Of a DNA stretch of 64,000 nt, positions 22,101 through 30,500 are shown piece by piece; the first letter of the stretch is position 1; each line of letters starts with the position of its first letter. Both the position numbers and the translations under genes were made by a program. This stretch comes from Leptobrachium leishanense (lineage: Eukaryota > Chordata > Amphibia > Anura > Megophryidae): the NCBI GenBank assembly GCA_009667805.1, contig CM019065.1, positions 14,458,952-14,522,951 on the forward strand, in the 5' to 3' direction. The notes below the pieces were generated by a model. It searched no databases. It had not been told where the DNA came from and saw only the letters and a list, made by a program, of their open reading frames with translations.

Positions 22101-25100
22101 CTATCCTAAACAAAAGATAAATCCAGGTAAAGTATCCATGTAATTGGGCAGACTAGATGGGCCGAAAGGTTCTTATCTGCCGACATTTTTCTATGTTTCT
22201 ATGTTTCTAAAACCTAATACAAATCATAAAAAATGACATAGTTTCGAAGTCTTTGTTGAGACCTTTTGGGATTAGAGTATCAAAGTGGAAGATAAGACGC
22301 ATTTCCTCTTGATTAAATTTTTTTCAAAAAATCCTCCCCTCTCCAATGTTTCTTGACCTTCTTAAGAGGTAAAAAAATGAAGCCACGGGGGGAGCTGTTG
22401 TGTTTGTATAGGAAATGCGCTGACACAGTGTGATTTGGAAAACCTCGTTGAATATTGAAGACATGTTCCATAATACGAACATGTAACAGTCTCGAGGTTC
22501 TACCTATGTATATCAAATGGCAAGGGCAAACAATTAAATTTGGTTAAAATTCTCCAAAAATTATTCTTTTGTAAACAAACTTTTGCATGCTAGGCAATGC
22601 CCACAGTGATAAAAGCCCTCTTTCAAACTGCAAGTGTTAGTCGCTCTCTTTCTACCTTCTAGGTGACTTCTAACTAGTCGTTGTTTGATCGTAGGGGCTA
22701 CCCTGTTAACAATCTTAGGTCTCTCCTTAAGAGCATCTTTCAACACTAAATCTTTCATGAGAATAGGCCGATGTTTTCTGATTATGTGATTTAATCTCTT
22801 TAGTCTGACCATTAAAGTCATAAATAAACAGAATAGAGTCCATAACATCTGTAGTTCATTCTCTGTATTGAATCATATCTTTTCGATCTCTCCTTCCTAC
22901 TTCTTTAATGAGATGATCTAGGAAAACTCCATCATGTCCCTTCTCACGAAAACTGGCGGCTAAAACTTCAGCTTGAGCAGTATACGAGTCAAAGTCAGAA
23001 CAATTCCTTCCTAGACGAGTGAATTGGCTCTTGGGACCACTGCGAATCCAAACGGGTACATGGCAGCTGGTAGTATCAATGTAGTTGTTGACATTAACCG
23101 GTTTAAAATAGATTTTAGATTTAACCTGGTCAATCTCAATAAATATAGTGAGATCTAAGAAATTTATTTCTATCAAAGGAAACATCTAGTTGGATTCCCC
23201 ATTCGTTTTCGTTCAAACTGGTAATAAAGGATTGTAGAGTGTCCTCATCTCCCCTCCAGATAATAAAAAGGTAGTCAATATATCTTTTGAAGAGAACCAG
23301 GTGTCGCGCCCAGTCATCCGAAACCCACCTTGGACCACTGGGATTCCCAATGGCCCATAAATAGGTTCGCGTAACTGGGCACGAACCTGGTTCCCATGGT
23401 ATTCCCTGTTCTTTGGATATAGAATTGATTGTTAAAAGAAAAGTAATTATTTTCCAGAATAAACCAGACTCCCCGGATGATAAATTCGTTTTGTTCCTCT
23501 GGGTATAATTTGTGTAGGTTTAAAAAATACTGTAAGGCCTGACATCCCCGATCGTGCGGGATAATACCAGAATATAATTGGGCTGCCATTCAAAACAATC
23601 CAAAATCTGTAATAGACTCATGGTAACCTTAAGGTAGGAAGGAACTTCTTTTGACCATGGGCTGCAGAATAATATCTAAATATTGAGAGTCTGCTGGTGA
23701 TAAAGGAAATACCCGATACAATAGGTCTTCCTGGAGGATTAGATGGATTTTTATGTATCTTTGGTAGCAAATAAAAAAACAAATCTTTGGGAACTGAACA
23801 TTTAGAAACCCAAATTCTTGATCATTTAGGATCTCATGGTCAAGCCCCTCCTTTAATAGATGGACAAGGGATTCTTTAAGAGTTTGATAGGTCATCGCAT
23901 CCCTAAATTGGCGTAGGGCTTCATCAACATATCTGTCCATATTCTGAACTACAATCCCACCGCCCTTGTCTGTCGGTTTGATAATAATAGAGGGATCTTC
24001 CTGTAGATCTTTGAGGGCCAGCATTTCATCTTTTTTCAGGTTAGGAGCAATCCTTTTCTTACTCCTTTTTTCAAGATCTGTAAGGACCATAAATTCAAAC
24101 ACTTTAATTTCCTCTGATATGCATTGTTTCGGGAAAAAAAGTGGATTTCTCTTTCAGTTGAGTATGAGTGAACTTAGAGGTTACTAGAGTGTGTTCCACT
24201 GGATTTTTAAGAAAACATTTTTTGAGACATAACTTAAAGATTAGTGACACAACGGTCCAAAGTTCCCCGCAATGCTCTTCGCTGCAGTGCGGCGGTTTAG
24301 GTTTTTGATGTAACAATGGATTGTACCATCACCTCCGCACTTGTTGGTGACATGAGAAATGTGATGGTTAGTTAGTGCAGCATCATTGTTTGCTTTATAA
24401 TTGAAAAGTGAAAAATCTTACTGTTGGAAAGAAAAAGTAATACTTTGTTTATTATTGTTACATAGCATGTCTGGTATCATTGGAAAGGTCATGCTCTGGC
24501 CTTTCCAGTGATACCTCAGCTGCTATGGAGTTGGAGCTACATGGTTCCAAATGCAGACATAGTTATCCTTTCTCTGGGCCTATTCTGAGGCATGGGCCTG
24601 GAGCTGCTGCTCCATCTGCCCCTAATCCTGCCCTGATCCTTCCTGGTAAAATACTTTATAAATAAATAAATACATTTCCAAACTGATCTGAACCCGATGG
24701 CAGATGTCTACTTATCACTAGTGTAATGGAGATTTCATGCCTCGATCAAATAGATGAGGGAAAATCAGCCAAAAACATCCTAAAAAATGCCAGATCTTCC
24801 CTCCATACCCTAAATCCTAAGCATCCATAGCTTCTAGGTATATAGAATATCAAAGAACTTGATGACGTGGCATATGAGTGGGATATTGTGCCTTGTTTGG
24901 TATCAGTAGAATATCCAGCCTTGCTAAGGAAGAAAACTATAACATTTTGTACATTAAAATTGTACATTGTCCACCGTAGATTTTATTATAGAGATTTCTA
25001 TCCCCTCTGTGCTGAATTAAACTCAAGTCACTCTCTCTGAATGTGCCTCCTGATTGCAATGTATTGTGCAATAAATGTACTTTAGGGGGCTGGAATCTTG

Positions 25101-26110
25101 CAGTGCAACTTACTTGGTTCCAGGGTAAAGGGGGTCAAAGAACTGCTGGGTGATATTAAACGCGTACCAGGATACGGCAATACCGGCGCAGAGACCTGCG
25201 GAGTACAGGGAACACAAGGTGAGTAATCACAGGCAAGTCAGAGATCAACCTGATAGGGGGCGCTATGAGTCTGTCTCTCGCCCTGCAGGGTGACACAGAC
25301 AGGGGGCGCTGTGAGTCTGTCCTCCTCCTGCAGGGTGACACAGACAGGGGGCGCTGTGAGTCTGTCCCTCCTCCTGCAGGGTGACACAGACAGGGGGCGC
25401 TGTGAGTCTGTCCCTCCTCCTGCAGGATGACACAGACAGGGGGCGCTGTGAATCTGTCCCTCCTCCTGCAGGGTGACACAGACAGGGGGCGCTGTGAGTC
25501 TGTCCCTCCTCATGCAGGGTGACACAGACAGGGGGCGCTGTGAGTCTGTCCCTCCTCCTGCAGGATGACACAGACAGGGGGCGCTGTGAGTCTGTCCCTC
25601 CTCCTGCAGGGTGACACAGACAGGGGGCGCTGTGAATCTGTCCCTCCTCCTGCAGGGTGACACAGACAGGGGGCGCTGTGAGTCTGTCCCTCCTCCTGCA
25701 GGGTGACACAGACAGGGGGCGCTGTGAGTCTGTCCCTCCTCCTGCAGGGTGACACAGACAGGGAGCGCTGTGAGTCTGTCCCTCCTACTGCAGCGTGACA
25801 CAGACAGGGGGCGCTGTGAGTCTGTCCCTCCTCCTGCAGAGTGACACAGACAGGGGGCGCTGTGAGTCTGTCCCTCCTCCTGCAGGGTGACACAGACAGG
25901 GGGCGCTGTAATCTGTAAATATATTGTTTTTTTTTTTTCCCTCACCAGAAAATATAGACAGGGCTCCCGATGTTATTGCCATTTTAGCCTTCATAGAGGT
26001 GTTTCCATCCGCGACCTTCGTGCACTGCAGTCCAATCATGCCTAGAAGGCAGGCGAATAACCCGAAGACAAGCGAGCAGATCATCAGGGCCCGGGAGGCC
26101 TGTAGGTAAC
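12976..26110 (-). CDS. cldn15: Claudin-15-like tight-junction protein, exons 2-5 (partial, spliced)
   Basis: Claudins are four-pass membrane proteins that form the paracellular barrier or pores of tight junctions; claudin-15 forms cation channels in gut epithelium of other vertebrates. Joining 26110-25946, 25195-25114, 13673-13566 and 13105-12976 gives about 160 residues with consistent phases (1, 2 and 2) and GT-AG introns of 750, 11440 and 460 bp. In order it shows TM2 ([17 protein letters not shown]), TM3 with AVSWYAFN, the second extracellular loop [16 protein letters not shown]4 ([18 protein letters not shown]) and the cytoplasmic tail ending in the PDZ ligand YV. The loop and the KYGKNAYV end resemble CLDN15 more than CLDN10. 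Exon 1, with the signature first loop, is not in the window. The gene appears intact apart from that; paralogue assignment is from remembered family features. Confidence 0.85.
13371..13545. repeat. Short repeats in cldn15 intron 4, including diverged 62-bp units
   Basis: Bases 13371-13415 carry about three copies of a 21-bp unit (ACACAGCACTATATGACATGT). They run into two diverged units, in reverse complement, of the 62-bp minisatellite at 27597-31458: TATACACAGCACAGACAGTG, GCCAGCCTCTCCCTCACACAC, then CCGAGCCATGTAGACACAG. Confidence 0.75.
13566..13673 (-). CDS. cldn15: cldn15 exon 4, end of loop 2 and TM4
   Basis: The acceptor is CTTCAACAG before 13673 and the donor is GTAAGG after 13566. The exon is exactly 108 bp, the usual length of this claudin exon. 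It encodes [13 protein letters not shown], then a hydrophobic segment ([13 protein letters not shown]) forming the fourth membrane span, then the start of the tail (SYKQLQTQP). The last codon is split, with two bases here and one in exon 5. Confidence 0.9.
13690..14035. other. A-rich intronic sequence, GACTAAAAC-like repeats
   Basis: It contains dispersed copies of GACTAAAA/ACTAAAAC (13750-13900), resembling decayed transposon or simple-repeat sequence. No coding signal. Confidence 0.4.
14222..15004 (-). pseudogene. L2-clade LINE reverse transcriptase fragment
   Basis: Minus-strand translation gives [12 protein letters not shown], catalytic [27 protein letters not shown] and [13 protein letters not shown]. 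After a frameshift near 14580 come [17 protein letters not shown] and [14 protein letters not shown]. This order and wording are typical of vertebrate L2. The 5' part, including the endonuclease, is absent. It is inserted within the GGTTAGGG-type array in cldn15 intron 3. Confidence 0.85.
15120..15842. mobile_element. CpG-rich non-autonomous DNA transposon, copy 1
   Basis: The ends are GCCCCTATTACATTC and GAATGTAATAGGGGC. A 5-bp target duplication, CTGTG, lies at 15115-15119 and 15843-15847. The 723-bp interior is rich in GCGC words and has no coding sequence. A 663-bp sibling lies at 31996-32658. The superfamily is not assigned. Confidence 0.82.
16330..16537 (+). pseudogene. LINE C-terminal fragment, CR1/Rex-like
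   Basis: A short plus-strand stretch encodes [19 protein letters not shown], preceded in a different frame by a [16 protein letters not shown] segment. The L-W-x-x-L-x-x-R-R pattern is common at the C-terminus of Jockey-group LINEs. Stops and frame changes show decay. Bases 16161-16329 hold nothing recognised. Confidence 0.5.
16538..16860. mobile_element. MITE-like sequence related to 38349-38485
   Basis: It begins GGGGCCACATTACAATCCTG, then GTGCTAACGTTAGCGC, similar to the ends of the small palindromic element at 38349-38485. It contains a small internal palindrome around CCAAACGCTAACGGG (16636-16674). The right end is not resolved. Confidence 0.4.
17042..17533. repeat. 39-bp minisatellite in cldn15 intron 3
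   Basis: About 12.5 copies of CATAGTGACTATATACAGAA then TGCACCTGTAAACATGTAA, with very few substitutions (CATAG/CACAG, GTTA/GTAA) and one single-base insertion. Open frames across it are artefacts. Bases 17534-17823 hold nothing recognised. Confidence 0.95.
17824..18004. mobile_element. Palindromic MITE, copy 2
   Basis: A 181-bp relative of 7166-7347, with ends CAGGTCTATTC and GAATAGACCTG. It shares GTGAGATAAAT(A/G)GGAGAA and GACCTAGAATTTT with copy 1. No coding capacity. Confidence 0.8.
18366..18532 (-). repeat. Penelope-like terminal repeat (pLTR), 3' copy segment
   Basis: Shares GTGCGGCGGTTTAGGTTTTT and GATTGTACCATCACCTCC with 24239-24403 in the same orientation, and similarity stops abruptly next to GATTAGTGAC in both. 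The shared start of a frame, [11 protein letters not shown], is in both copies, consistent with an element frame beginning in the repeat. Confidence 0.7.
19060..19100 (-). ncRNA. Hammerhead ribozyme, Penelope-type minimal form
   Basis: On the minus strand: stem I GCCA, core CUGAUGA (19096-19090), a short stem II (GCCUA paired with UGGGC, with one extra A), GAAAC (19073-19069), a two-base loop, the GUC cleavage triplet (19066-19064), and UGGC closing stem I. The very short stem III is characteristic of Penelope-like hammerheads, which are thought to act as dimers. The extra A between the core and stem II deviates from the textbook core, so activity is uncertain. Confidence 0.72.
19661..20070 (+). 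pseudogene. CR1 endonuclease domain fragment
   Basis: The frame encodes the C-terminal half of the apurinic-type endonuclease: [23 protein letters not shown] (catalytic Asp/Asn), [19 protein letters not shown] and GSSDHQ (catalytic Asp-His). The N-terminal half is missing through 5' truncation. The frame ends at a run of eight A (20050-20057), one base longer than expected, and reading continues in the next frame as the reverse transcriptase. Confidence 0.88.
20072..22120 (+). CDS. CR1 reverse transcriptase, 682-residue open frame
   Basis: This is the reverse transcriptase that would copy CR1 RNA by target-primed reverse transcription. Residues 1-180 are the linker after the endonuclease. 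Then come [45 protein letters not shown] (first catalytic Asp), [20 protein letters not shown] near residue 413 (catalytic pair), and the LGVIIS and [13 protein letters not shown] blocks of the thumb and C-terminus. There are no stops. It is joined to the endonuclease by a one-base homopolymer frameshift, so the whole protein is not continuous. It is a retroelement gene, not a host gene, and probably cannot move on its own because its 5' end is missing. Confidence 0.88.
   Translation: MRFCVKESLSDWRSLKGVQEKWDYLKEALLKATGNCIRLVSKNKKGKKPLWYSAEVAKIVKNKKTAFNNYKTTQSEEDRQTYKIRQKEAKQFIRASKAHAEEKIAQSVKKGDKTFFRYINEKRKVKQGLVRLKTKEGRYVEEDKSLADCLNEYFCSVFAEEKEGKGPQLGENTKETFTYQFTEEEVLQQLSKVKTNKSMGPDGIHPKLLKELSDVIAKPLTDLFNQSLLTGVVPEDWKLANVVPIYKKGSREESGNYRPVSLTSVVGKLMETMLKERIVEHLKTHRLQDQKQHGFTSGRSCQTNLIDFFDWVTKIIDTGGAVDIAYLDFSKAFDTVPHRRLINKLQSLSLDSNIVDWIRQWLSDRQQRVVVNGVYSAQGLVTSGVPQGSVLGPILFNIFISDIAEGINGKVCLFADDTKICNRVDVPGGISQMTNDLGKLKKWSELWQLSFNVDKCKIMHLGRKNPRAEYRIFDTVLTSTSEERDLGVIISEDLRVSSQCNRAAGNASRMLGCVGRGISSRKREVLMPLYRALVRPHLEYCVQYWRPYLQKDIDLLERVQRRATKMVYGLKEKCYQERLNDLNMYSLEKRRDRGDMIETFKYVKGIHKVEEGSIFKRKQNSKTRGHSLRLEGQRFKSNIRKHYFTERVVDTWNSLPVEVVEAKTVIEFKQAWDRHKAILNKR
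22313..24316 (-). pseudogene. Penelope-like reverse transcriptase plus GIY-YIG endonuclease, decayed
   Basis: Broken minus-strand frames give, in order: [10 protein letters not shown], then [20 protein letters not shown] (finger/palm start), [31 protein letters not shown], the catalytic box reading YIDY at 23282-23271 where YIDD is expected, [22 protein letters not shown] blocks, a Cys-rich [13 protein letters not shown], and the nuclease [18 protein letters not shown]. Order and wording match vertebrate Penelope-like elements with a C-terminal GIY-YIG domain. Several frameshifts and loss of the second catalytic Asp show that it is inactive. Confidence 0.85.
24239..24403 (-). repeat. Penelope-like terminal repeat, truncated 5' copy
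   Basis: Direct repeat of 18366-18532. This copy keeps a 15-bp segment (CTCTTCGCTGCAGTG region) missing from the other, and one GTTA duplication. Confidence 0.7.
24404..25113. other. cldn15 intron 3 remainder
   Basis: A small hairpin at about 24473-24516 (GGTATCATTGGAAAGG ... CCTTTCCAGTGATACC) and a SINE-tail-like AAATACTTTATAAATAAATA near 24645 were seen. Otherwise nothing is recognised. Confidence 0.4.
25114..25195 (-). CDS. cldn15: cldn15 exon 3, TM3 and second extracellular loop
   Basis: The acceptor CTGTACTCCGCAG lies before 25195, and the donor GTAAGT lies after 25114. The 82 bp encode [21 protein letters not shown] then LYPGT, the end of the third span and the second loop. The [10 protein letters not shown] stretch is the best evidence for claudin-15 over claudin-10. 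Confidence 0.9.
25254..25911. repeat. 46-bp minisatellite filling cldn15 intron 2
   Basis: About 14 nearly identical units of GTGACACAGACAGGGGGCGC, TGTGAGTCTGTCC, CTCCTCCTGCAGG. On the gene strand each unit reads CGCCCCCTGTCTGTGTCACC then CTGCAG|G, a pyrimidine-rich tract followed by CAG. The array occupies nearly all of the 750-bp intron between exons 2 and 3. Confidence 0.95.
25946..26110 (-). CDS. cldn15: cldn15 exon 2, TM2 region
   Basis: The acceptor is CTTCTTCCAG before 26110 and the donor is GTGAGG after 25946. The length of 165 bp is the usual one for this claudin exon. It encodes [16 protein letters not shown], the rest of the second span, GLQCTKV and [16 protein letters not shown]. 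The YLQAxRALM motif at the start of TM2 and the KAK-xA-x(2)-GAL block are claudin hallmarks. It enters and leaves in phase 1. Confidence 0.92.
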
Positions 26111-26436
26111 CTGGAAGAAGGATATGTAGAGTCATTGTAAAATCTACATGTTCACTTTACAGAGTCTCTTACAGGTATTTATGAGAGAGTTTCCAGAATT
26201 CCTAATGCCACTCAACTAAACAAAATCCATTGCCTTATCTCTCTCCTTTTCTCTTTATATTACTGTAAACAAGCTCCAAGGAGCAGCACAAACATCCTCT
26301 GTATCAAAAAGACCAGGAACATTACCGATGCATTTCAGCAGCAAGTGATTTGTCAGAATACAGGGAGAGCTGTGGGGTCACTCGCTGCTGTACAGGGGTA
26401 AGATTCAGGGGGTTATGAGTGTAAATCCCTGTACAG

Positions 26437-26862
26437 TACAGATACAAGGTGTTGCTGTAATTGCCACACACAGGCATTATGCGGCACATACAGATACAAG
26501 GTGTTTCTGTAATTCCCATACACAGGCATTATGCGGCACATACAGATACAAGGTGTTGCTGTAATTCCCATACACAGGCATTATGCAGCACATACAGATA
26601 CAAGGTGTTGCTGTAATCGCCATACACAGGCATTATGCGGCACATACAGATACAAGGTGTTGCTGTATTTGCCATACACAGGCATTATGCAGCACATACA
26701 GATACAAGGTGTTGCTGTAATTGCCATACACAGGCATTATGCAGCACATACAGATACAAGGTGTTGCTGTAATTGCCATACACAGGCATTATGCAGCACT
26801 TACAGATACAAGGTGTTGCTGTAATTACCATACACAGGCATTATGCAGCACATACAGATATT
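26437..26862. repeat. 52-bp minisatellite in cldn15 intron 1
   Basis: About eight units of TACAGATACAAGGTGTTGCT, GTAATTGCCA, TACACAGGCATTATGCAGCACA, with scattered substitutions. Bases 26111-26436 hold nothing recognised. Confidence 0.93.
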
Positions 26863-27596
26863 GCATTGCTAATAATCTCATTCTGATCACTACAAATTCC
26901 CATAAGCAGGAGATCTCACCATTTTATTATCTGGCTGCAGCACATTTACTGACACAAACGCATTTCTGCCTGTATGCTGATAATGCAGACCCCATGTGAC
27001 ATTGTGCCAGATATGGGACGCCATCTACAGTTCAGAACCTTTCATCCCAGTAAAATTCTTGTGATAGAGAAATAAACCAATAAATAAACATTTAAAAATG
27101 AAAAATATTTTAAAAATTTAAGTTTCACAGAATATTATTTCTCTGCAAAATTTCCGTTTAACCCTGTATTTATCTATTAACTTCACATCCCGCTTTTCAA
27201 ATAAATGTTATGATAAAGGACATTTCAACAAAAAGTGTTTGGTAGTGAAGGGGTTAAGAATGCATGCAGCACGAGTCTGAAAAGATGTTACCCAGAATGA
27301 AGTGCAGCCAAGTTAACCCTGAGGAGTCCGAGCAGAGACCGTCCGTCAGATTATCACGATTAAAACATGCGCAGAAACTCTCCTCACAAAGTGATTCTTA
27401 CAATCGTTTCATTAACAGTGTTTGGATATAACATTTAATTATTGGATTTCCCGTCATGTTTACATTTCAAAAAGTGATTCAACTTCCAAAAGGTTACAAA
27501 AATGTCAGCTCATACAATACAGTGACTGTAAACATACAAATAAACACTAGGGGGAGATAGACTCAATGTTAAGGTTTATAGTGCTCTCACAGGGAG
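26863..27596. other. Unassigned intron 1 sequence
   Basis: AT-rich sequence with no repeat or coding signal recognised. Confidence 0.4.
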
Positions 27597-30500
27597 AGTA
27601 TCAGTGTGTGAGGGGGAGGCTGGCACTGCGCTGTGTATACATGGCACGGTGTATCAGTGTGTGAGGGGGAGGCTGGCACTGCGCTGTCTGTGCTGTGTAT
27701 ACTTGGCACGGTGTATCAGTGTGTGAGGAGGAGGCTGGCACTGCGCTGTCTGTGCTGTGTATACATGGCACGGTGTATCAGTGTGTGAGGGGAGGCTGGC
27801 GCTGCGCTGTCTGTGCTGTGTATACATGGCACGGTGTATCAGTGTGTGAGGGGGAGGCTGGCGCTGCGCTGTCTGTGCTGTGTATACATGGCACGGTGTA
27901 TCAGTGTGTGAGGAGGAGGCTGGCGCTGCGCTGTCTGTGCTGTGTATACATGCACGGTGTATCAGTGTGTGAGGGGGAGGCTGGCGCTGCGCTGTCTGTG
28001 CTGTGTATACATGGCACGGTGTATCAGTGTGTGAGGAGGAGGCTGGCGCTGCGCTGTCTGTGCTGTGTATACATGGCACGGTGTATCAGTGTGTGAGGGG
28101 AGGCTGGCGCTGCGCTGTCTGTGCTGTGTATACATGGCACGGTGTATCAGTGTGTGAGGGGAGGCTGGCGCTGCGCTGTCTGTGCTGTGTATACATGGCA
28201 GGGTGTATCAGTGTGTGAGGGGAGGCTGGCGCTGCGCTGTCTGTGCTGTGTATACATGGCACGGTGTATCAGTGTGTGTGAGGGGGAGGCTGGCGCTGCG
28301 CTGTCTGTGCTGTGTATACATGGCACGGTGTATCAGTGTGTGAGGGGAGGCTGGCGCTGCGCTGTCTGTGCTGTGTATACATGGCACGGTGTATCAGTGT
28401 GTGAGGGGGAGGCTGGCGCTGCGCTGTCTGTGCTGTGTATACATGGCACGGTGTATCAGTGTGTGAGGGGAGGCTGGCGCTGCGCTGTCTGTGCTGTGTA
28501 TACATGGCACGGTGTATCAGTGTGTGAGGGGAGGCTGGCGCTGCGCTGTCTGTGCTGTGTATACATGGCACGGTGTATCAGTGTGTGAGGGGGAGGCTGG
28601 CGCTGCGCTGTCTGTGCTGTGTATACATGGCACGGTGTATCAGTGTGTGAGGGGAGGCTGGCGCTGCGCTGTCTGTGCTGTGTATACATGGCACGGTGTA
28701 TCAGTGTGTGAGGGGAGGCTGGCGCTGCGCTGTCTGTGCTGTGTATACATGGCACGGTGTATCAGTGTGTGAGGGGAGGCTGGCGCTGCGCTGTCTGTGC
28801 TGTGTATACATGGCACGGTGTATCAGTGTGTGAGGAGGAGGCTGGCGCTGCGCTGTCTGTGCTGTGTATACATGGCACGGTGTATCAGTGTGTGAGGGGG
28901 AGGCTGGCGCTGCGCTGTCTGTGCTGTGTATACATGGCACGGTGTATCAGTGTGTGAGGGGGAGGCTGGCGCTGCGCTGTCTGTGCTGTGTATACATGGC
29001 ACGGTGTATCAGTGTGTGAGGGGGAGGCTGGCACTGCGCTGTCTGTGCTGTGTATACATGGCACGGTGTATCAGTGTGTGAGGGGGAGGCTGGCGCTGCG
29101 CTGTCTGTGCTGTGTATACATGGCACGGTGTATCATTGTGTGAGGAGGAGGCTGGCGCTGCGCTGTCTGTGCTGCGTATACATGGCACGGTGTATCATTG
29201 TGTGAGGGGGAGGCTGGCACTGCGCTGTCTGTGCTGTGTATACATGGCACGGTGTATCAGTGTGTGAGGGGGAGGCTGGTGCTGCGCTGTCTGTGCTGTG
29301 TATACATGGCACGGTGTATCAGTGTGTGAGGGGGAGGCTGGCGCTGCGCTGTCTGTGCTGTGTATACATGGCACGGTGTATCATTGTGTGAGGGGGAGGC
29401 TGGCGCTGCGCTGTCTGTGCTGTGTATACATGGCACGGTGTATCATTGTGTGAGGGGGAGGCTGGCGCTGCGCTGTCTGTGCTGTGTATACATGGCAGGG
29501 TGTATCAGTGTGTGAGGGGGACGCTGGAACTGCACTGTCTGTGCTGTGTAGACATGGCACGGTGTATCAGTGTGTGAGGGGGAGGCTGGCAGTGTGTGAG
29601 GGGGAGGCTGGCGCTGCGCTGTCTGTGCTGTGTATACATGGCACGGTGTATCAGTGTGTGGGGGAGGCTGGCGCTGCGCTGTCTGTGCTGTGTATACATG
29701 GCACGGTGTATCAGTGTGTGAGGGGAGGCTGGCGCTGCGCTGTCTGTGCTGTGTATACATGGCACGGTGTATCAGTGTGTGAGGGGGAGGCTGGCGCTGC
29801 ACTGTCTGTGCTGTGTATACATGGCACGGTGTATCAGTGTGTGAGGAGGAGGCTGGCGCTGCGCTGTCTGTGCTGTGTATACATGGCACGGTGTATCATT
29901 GTGTGAGGGGGAGGCTGGCGCTGCGCTGTCTGTGCTGTGTATACATGGCAGGGTGTATCAGTGTGTGAGGAGGAGGCTGGCGCTGCGCTGTCTGTGCTGC
30001 GTATACATGGCACGGTGTATCATTGTGTGAGGGGGAGGCTGGCACTGCGCTGTCTGTGCTGTGTATACATGGCACGGTGTATCAGTGTGTGAGGGGGAGG
30101 CTGGCGCTGCGCTGTCTGTGCTGTGTATACATGGCACGGTGTATTAGTGTGTGAGGGGGAGGCTGGCGCTGCGCTGTCTGTGCTGCGTATACATGGCACG
30201 GTGTATTAGTGTGTGAGGGGGAGGCTGGCACTGCGCTGTCTGTGCTGTGTATACATGGCACGGTGTATCAGTGTGTGAGGGGGAGGCTGGCGCTGCGCTG
30301 TCTGTGCTGTGTATACATGGCACGGTGTATCAGTGTGTGAGGAGGAGGCTGGCGCTGCGCTGTCTGTGCTGTGTATACATGGCATGGTGTATCAGTGTGT
30401 GAGGGGGAGGCTGGCACTGCGCTGTCTGTGCTGTGTATACATGGCACGGTGTATCATGTGTGAGGGGGAGGCTGGCACTGCGCTGTCTGTGCTGTGTATA

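Larger units (their letters stand above)
19661..22207 (+). mobile_element. CR1 LINE, 5'-truncated, inserted in the Penelope-like element
   Basis: It runs from within the endonuclease to a 3' tail of TATGTTTC repeats at 22190-22207. The sequence AAAACCT occurs immediately before the start (19654-19660) and after the tail (22208-22214), a likely target duplication. It splits the Penelope-like element, so it is the younger insertion. It is nearly identical to the dead copy at 8590-10159, pointing to recent activity of the family. Confidence 0.88.
18366..24403 (-). mobile_element. Penelope-like retroelement (GIY-YIG type), with nested CR1
   Basis: Read on minus, the order is a short terminal repeat copy (24403-24239), decayed RT and GIY-YIG reading frame (24316-22313), a CR1 LINE insertion (22207-19661), then the rest of the element with a hammerhead ribozyme (19100-19060) and a second terminal repeat copy (18532-18366). 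The direct repeats, with a truncated 5' copy, fit the pLTR layout of Penelope-like elements. Without the CR1 it is about 3.5 kb, a usual length. It lies in cldn15 intron 3, antisense to nothing, in the same direction as the gene. The outer boundaries are uncertain by tens of bases. Confidence 0.8.

Noticed and set aside
25238..25945. A 235-residue minus frame of Cys/Pro/Gln-rich repeats
   Set aside because: It lies in the 46-bp minisatellite inside cldn15 intron 2; it reads on from exon 2 only in annotation, past a good GT donor.
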